From Rattus norvegicus (lineage: Eukaryota > Chordata > Mammalia > Rodentia > Muridae): a DNA stretch of 64,000 nucleotides. The notes beneath the pieces were generated by a model, which ran no database searches, was not told the origin of the DNA, and worked only from the letters and a program-made list of their open reading frames with translations. Location: positions 44,887,550-44,951,549 of the forward strand of contig NC_086036.1 in assembly GCF_036323735.1 (NCBI RefSeq), given 5' to 3'. Below, piece after piece: positions 59,407 to 64,000 of the stretch. Within the stretch, counting starts at the first letter, position 1; each line of letters starts with the position of its first letter. Both the position numbers and the translations under genes were made by a program.

Positions 59407-60515
59407 CTCAGGTGACAGCAGATGCTGGCGAGGATGTGGAGAAAGAGGAACACTCCTCCATTGTTGGTGGGATTGCAGACTGGTACAACCATTCTGGAAA
59501 TCAGTCTGGAGGTTCCTCAGAAAATTGGACATTGAACTGCCTGAGGATCCAGCTATACCTCTCTTGGGCATATACCCAAAAGATGCCCCAACATATAAAA
59601 AAGACACGTGCTCACTATGTTCATCGCAGCCTTATTTATAATAGCCAGAAGCTGGAACGAATCCAGATGCCCTTCAACAGAGGAATGGATACAGAAAACG
59701 TGGTACATCTACACAATGGAATATTACTCAGCTATCAAAAACAACGACTTTATGAAATTCGTAGGCAAATGGTTGGAACTGGAAAATATCATCCTGAGTG
59801 AGCTAACCCAATCACAGAAAGACATACATGGTATGCACTCATTGATAAGTGACTATTAGCCCAAATGCTTGAATTACCCTAGATGCCTAGAACAAATGAA
59901 ACTCATGACAGATGATCAAAATGTGAATGCTTCACTCCTTCTCTAAAAGGGGAACAAGAATACCCTTGGCAGGGAAGAGAGAGGCAAAGATTAAAACAGA
60001 GACTGAAGGAACTCCCATTCAGAGCCTGCCCCACATGTGGCCCATACATATACAGCCACCCAATTAGACAAGATGGATGAAGCAAAGAAGTACAGACCGA
60101 CAGGAGCCGGATGTAGATCGCTCCTGAGAGACACAGCCAGAATACAGCAAATACAGAGGCGAATGCCAGAGCAAACCACTGAACTGAGAATAGGACCCCC
60201 GTTGAAGGAATCAGAGAAAGAACTGGAAGATCTTGAAGGGGCTCGAGACCCCATATGTACAACAATGCCAAGCAACCAGAGCTTCCAGGGACTAAGCCAC
60301 TACCTAAAGACTATACATGGACTGACCCTGGACTCTGACCTCATAGGTAGCAATATCCTAGTACGAGCACCAGTGGAAGGGGAAGCCCTGGGTCCTGCTA
60401 AGACTGAACCCCCAGTGAACTAGACTGTTGGGGGAAGGGCGGCAATGGGGGGAGGGTTGGGAGGGGAACACCCATAAGGAAGGGGAGGGGGGAGGGGGAT
60501 GTTTGCCCGGAAACC
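59402..60515 (+). mobile_element. Second L1 3' portion inside the composite
   Basis: Starts at AAAAACTCAGGTGACAGCAG of ORF2, sharing A residues with the preceding poly(A). It covers the Cys-rich motif region and C-terminus, the ORF2 stop (about 59857) and the 3' UTR up to GTTTGCCCGGAAACC. ORF2 frames switch near 59610, where a base is missing relative to sister copies (GTGCTCACTATG against GTGCTCCACTATG). The last ~50 bp of the canonical L1 end are absent. Confidence 0.92.
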
Positions 60516-60552
60516 AAAGAATTATTATTAAGTATTAAATAAATTTAAAAAA
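60516..60552 (+). other. Abnormal A/T-rich tail of the composite
   Basis: Instead of the usual L1 terminus, the sequence AAAGAATTATTATTAAGTAT leads to AATAAA (60538-60543) and a short A-run before the duplication. It is not the standard L1 3' end. Confidence 0.75.
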
Positions 60553-60778
60553 AACAGTATACTAATCCATTAAACAATTCAGCAAAATTTCAAAATACTA
60601 TCCTTATTATTATAGAATTGACATGACTTAATATTCAGATTTGGGTGATGAGCACAGAGTTCTGAATAGCATCCAACAAAAACACAGAGCCAACAGCAGC
60701 AGTCTCTAAAAGGCTTTACTAAGTGCTCACGCAAACTGAAGGTTTGGATCCAAAGTTCCTATTTTAAGGAAGACACTT

Positions 60779-61130
60779 ATCTCAGTGTTTTTATTGCTGT
60801 GAAGAAACACTATAACCACTTCGGCTCTTATAAATGAAAACATTTAATTGGGGCTGGCTTACAGTTTGGAAGTTTAGCCCATTGTCATCATGGCAGACAG
60901 CATGGCAGCATGCAGGCAGATATGGTGCTGGAGGGGTAGCTAATCACACCCAGATCGGCAGGCAGCAGTAAGAGTGAGACACTGGGCCTCGATTGAGCAT
61001 CTGAGATCTCAAAGCCCAATCCCAGTCATATACTTCCTCCAACAAGGCCACACCCAGTCTAATAAGGCCTCTTAACAGAGCCATTCCTTTTGGGCTCATG
61101 GGGGCCATTTTCATTCAAACCACCATGACA
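60779..61130 (-). repeat. Rodent dispersed repeat, family B, antisense
   Basis: TTTTTATTGCTGTGAAGAAA, TTAATTGGGGCTGGCTTACA, CCATTGTCATCATGGCAGAC, AGCATGGCAGCATGCAGGCA, CTTCCTCCAACAAGGCCACA and CAAACCACCATGACA. A clear, well-preserved copy. Confidence 0.83.
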
Positions 61131-61248
61131 CTAGATATTCAAATACTAAGAGTAAACCAAGGCAGTAACATCTTGTCCTTATCTCCCAGGACCAATGTAA
61201 CCAATTGATCTCCATTTCCAGGTAGCAGCAGAATTCTACATTGAGGTT

Positions 61249-61600
61249 TGTTCTTGCTATCTATTGTAACGCTAAGTGTGGGGGCCCCCACGATCTGGAG
61301 CCTGCATATAGACTTCAGGGATGCTCTGTGACCCTGCCTCCCAAGTTACTTCTGATTGGTCAAGATGCCAACAGCCAATAGCTGGGCAGAAGAGACATAG
61401 GTGGGATTTAGGATGCCCAGGTAGAGGACGACCATGAAGAAAGAAGAAGGTAGAGAAGCTGCCATGGGTTAGGTGAGCCATGATAACATGACCCTGAGGG
61501 TTGGCCAATTGAAGTTAAGAGCAACCCAAAAGAAACAGTAAGTAATAACTTGGGGTTATTGATAGGAAAGTAGATTCTAATAGCATTGAGAGTAGATATC
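61249..61600 (+). repeat. ERV-type LTR, partial, relative of 29636-30465
   Basis: TGTTCTTGCTATCTATTGTA, TTCTGATTGGTCAAGATGCC, AACAGCCAATAGCTGGGCAG, AAGTTAAGAGCAACCCAAAA and GGGGTTATTGATAGGAAAGT parallel the copy at 29636 in the same order and orientation. It stops before the TATA and GT region. Confidence 0.65.
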
Positions 61601-62919
61601 AATCACAAGACCACATATACAACTATAAGAGTCTGGGTTTGCTAGTGACACAGAACCTTGATTTTTAAGTTTCAAGGGGTTTGTAATGTCCCTATGTGGG
61701 GACATTATATCTATAATCTATAATATCTATAATAGGGTTATGTGACAAAAACTTAGCTACAGTTAGAAAAGATGAAGTTGCACTACACGGCTGCTACTAC
61801 TCTAAGGCCCAACTTGCAAATTCAAAATGACTTTTCTATGGCACTTTGTACCTTTAAGTTCTATTTCAAACGTTACAATATTAGATTTAAGAGGGACTTA
61901 AAACTGTTTGGTCCGATATATCACTCCCAAAAGAAGCTTGATGTCCAGAATTCCTCAAAATTAAACATTAAAACTTAATGCAAGGAAGAGGGGAAAAAAC
62001 TCTTAAAGGTTTAAAAACTCAAATCAGTATGTTTTATTTTGGAATATTCCTAATTATAAAATTTGTCCTCAAAATTTGATACTAAATATGATGCATAAAA
62101 TATCTATTTAGGGGTGTATTTCCAGAATTCAGGTGATTAATCTAGTGAGTTTGGTTTTGTTTTGAGTTTTGTTCCTGCAAAAATTAGTATAACTTAAGGA
62201 AGACTCATGCCAATCCTGCCTTCATACATAATGATTTTTCAGAAATTTAATAACATGTCCCTGAAATGAGCAGTTCCTATCTGCCATGATCCCCTGTCTC
62301 AAAATATTTTAAGAATTCCTTCAAAGAAATATACATTTGCATATCTATGAATGCAAAAATTCACATATTTCATATTGCAAGTTACATACAAGAGTGATGG
62401 AACAAGATTTAAGAAATCTTGCCTGCTGTGGGGAGGTGACAACAGGAGGACTGAAGCAGCCACCAAAGGAGTGTGTCAGTTTACCAATGAGATTTGTAAA
62501 AAGAATTTGGAACTGGAAGCACTAAGTTTGTTCATGGCTGGATGTAAGCGGATTAGTTGAAGGGTGTCAACTTAATTCCATGTACCTAAAAGATGTCCCT
62601 CATACATCTGAATGGCGACCCTGGCAGCAGAACAAGAGTTTGCTTTCTAGGGTGCCCCACATGGTTGAGCGAGTCAAGGGAGTAAAAAGAGAGTAATCTG
62701 AATTCCACAGTCAGAAAGGTGGAGTCATTAGCCCCATCCTCAGCTCAGCCAATACAATAACATCTACCAAGTTTATTCCACCCTACATGAGAGGTGAAAA
62801 TCCTCTCTGGGAACATGGAGTTGTTCATAAGAAGTTACCCAGTTTTACTGTTCTGAAGTGGGAGAAGAAATTGCCCACTAACTTATGAACGTAAAGCTCT
62901 CTAGCGGAAGAACTGCGGT

Positions 62920-63187
62920 GCAGACATTCTATGAAGCTTTTGGAGGAAGGTCACTTACTTGCTTGCTTGCTCTTCATGGCTTGCATGGCTTGCTTCTTTA
63001 TAGAATACAGGATCAGCTGCTGCAAGGTGGCATACACACCCAGTGGTGTGGGCCTTCCCACGTCAATCATTAATCAAGAAAATGCCCCTATAGGCCAATC
63101 TGATGGAGACCCTTGACAGAGGTTCCCTCTTCCCAGGGTGATTTTAGTGATTTTAGGTGTCAAATTGACAAACATGAACCAGCACAG
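62920..63187 (-). repeat. Rodent dispersed repeat, family A, antisense, partial
   Basis: CTTGCTTGCTCTTCATGGCT, GCAAGGTGGCATACACACCC, CACGTCAATCATTAATCAAG, AAAATGCCCCTATAGGCCAA and CCAGCACAGTTA. The proximal part is missing. Confidence 0.72.
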
Positions 63188-63324
63188 TTAGTGAACAAAC
63201 CATTGGCCTATAAACCTGGTGGGAAGGGAAGGTGTGTGTACAGAGATGTATGCAGATACAGAGAGAGAACAGAAGTCACTCCTCAGATTGCTGCCTGAAA
63301 GTGTTTTTAAAGACAGGGTTTCTC

Positions 63325-63849
63325 CAAACCACATCAGTGATGATGCCGAGAAATGCTTGCTGACAGGAGCCTGATTTGGATGTCTCTTGAGAGGCTCTGC
63401 CAGAGCCTGACTGATACAAATGAGGATGTTTGCAGCAAACCATCAGACTGAGCACAGGGACCCCAATGGAGGAGTTAGAGAAAGGACTAAAGGAGCTGAA
63501 GGAGTTTGCAACCCCATAGGAAGAATAACAATATCAACAAAACAGAGCCCCCCCACAGAGCTCCCAGGGACTAAACCACCAACCAAAGAGTACACATGGA
63601 GGGACCCATGGCTCCAGCTATATATGGAGCAGAGGATGGCATTGTCCAACATCAACAAGAGGAGAGGCCCTTAGGCCTATGAAGGCTCTTTTCCCTAATG
63701 TAGGGGAATGTGAGGATGGTGAAATGAGAAGAGGTAGGTGGGAGGGAGCATCCTCATAGAAGCTAGGGAGGGAGAATGGAAGAGGGGAAAACCAGAAAGA
63801 GATAACAGATAACATTTGAAATGTAAATACATAAAATACCCAATAAAAA
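63325..63849 (+). mobile_element. Older L1 (Lx-like) 3' UTR fragment
   Basis: TGCTTGCTGACAGGAGCCTG, GTCTCTTGAGAGGCTCTGCC, GACTAAAGGAGCTGAAGGAG, CTCCCAGGGACTAAACCACC, a G/A-rich block, and AACATTTGAAATGTAAATAC with an A-rich end. A 16-bp flanking repeat with one mismatch, AAAGACAGGGTTTCTC (63309-63324) / AAAGACATGGTTTCTC (63850-63865), marks the insertion, at a TTTTT/AAAG site. Confidence 0.92.
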
Positions 63850-64000
63850 AAAGACATGGTTTCTCAGTCAGACCTGAGTCTTGCTATTAAGCTACATTGA
63901 TTGGACAGTGAATCCTAGGCATCCTCCTGTCTCTGTTCTCTCTGCCCATGTGCTGAGAGTGCATACAGCACCAAGCTTTTTATATGGGTCCTGATCCTGA

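Larger units (their letters stand above)
54844..60552 (+). mobile_element. Composite L1 / mRNA 3'-end / L1 / L1 retro-insertion
   Basis: Five consecutive parts, all in plus orientation: L1 5' UTR, ORF1 and ORF2 start (54844-57651); a non-L1 block that ends like an mRNA (57652-58891); L1 3' UTR with poly(A) (58892-59406); L1 ORF2 end plus 3' UTR (59402-60515); and an abnormal A/T-rich tail (60516-60552). One 12-bp duplication, AACAGTATACTA, lies at 54832-54843 and 60553-60564, so the outer limits behave as one insertion. The L1 middle (over 2.5 kb of ORF2) is missing. Sequential template jumping, or nested insertion into poly(A) tails plus deletion, could make it. Confidence 0.85.
60565..64000. 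other. Non-coding DNA with scattered repeats
   Basis: Outside the listed repeats I see no gene. The segment 61601-62919 is AT-rich unique sequence with frames of at most 69 codons. Confidence 0.5.

Overview
The window looks like gene-poor rat DNA (Rattus norvegicus or a close relative). The clues are a young ID SINE, B1, B2, B3 and B4 SINEs, and several L1 copies whose 3' UTR carries the G-rich polypurine block and the terminal motif ending CTCAAGTTAATAAAA known from rat L1. CA/GT microsatellites are abundant and CpG is depleted outside the L1 5' UTR. I recognise no host protein-coding exon, no functional RNA gene, no CRISPR array and nothing prokaryotic. The only long reading frames are L1 ORF1 and ORF2 remnants; other open frames are short, unrelated to any family I know, or lie in simple repeats. 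The window could be intergenic or inside a large intron.

Layout. 1-19.8 kb: mostly unique AT-rich sequence with scattered SINEs, old repeats, microsatellites, a 5'-truncated L1 (7.86-8.22 kb) and an ID element (2.1 kb). 19.8-22.3 kb: an older L1 3' UTR followed by a young 5'-truncated L1 that carries about 64 bp of foreign 3' sequence inside its target-site duplication, a classic 3' transduction. 24.3-25.8 kb: an older L1 3' UTR and an ancient antisense L1. 28.4-30.5 kb: B1, a MaLR end, B2, and an LTR whose internal GT run has grown to about 350 bp. 37.5-38.7 kb: two 117-bp arms forming a nearly perfect inverted repeat about 0.94 kb apart, one arm overlapping an ancient MLT1-like LTR. 39.0 kb: a 17-bp minisatellite.

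46.95-60.56 kb is dominated by L1. First come two minus-strand L1 copies in tandem, one apparently inserted in the poly(A) tail of the other. The larger has an 846-codon open part of ORF2 (reverse transcriptase and Cys-rich domain) broken from its upstream part by one homopolymer frameshift. After about 2.6 kb of mostly unique DNA comes a plus-strand composite. It runs from a two-monomer L1 promoter through ORF1 and the start of the ORF2 endonuclease, then switches to about 1.24 kb of what looks like a cellular mRNA 3' end with its own AATAAA and poly(A). Next is an L1 3' UTR with poly(A), then a second L1 3' portion with an abnormal tail. A single 12-bp target-site duplication (AACAGTATACTA) flanks the whole 5.7 kb. 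This composite is the most unusual object in the window.

Nothing here works as a pathway. The unifying process is L1-driven retrotransposition (target-primed reverse transcription): L1 in cis, SINEs and possibly a cellular mRNA in trans. Repeat family names are from memory of consensus sequences and were not checked by a search.
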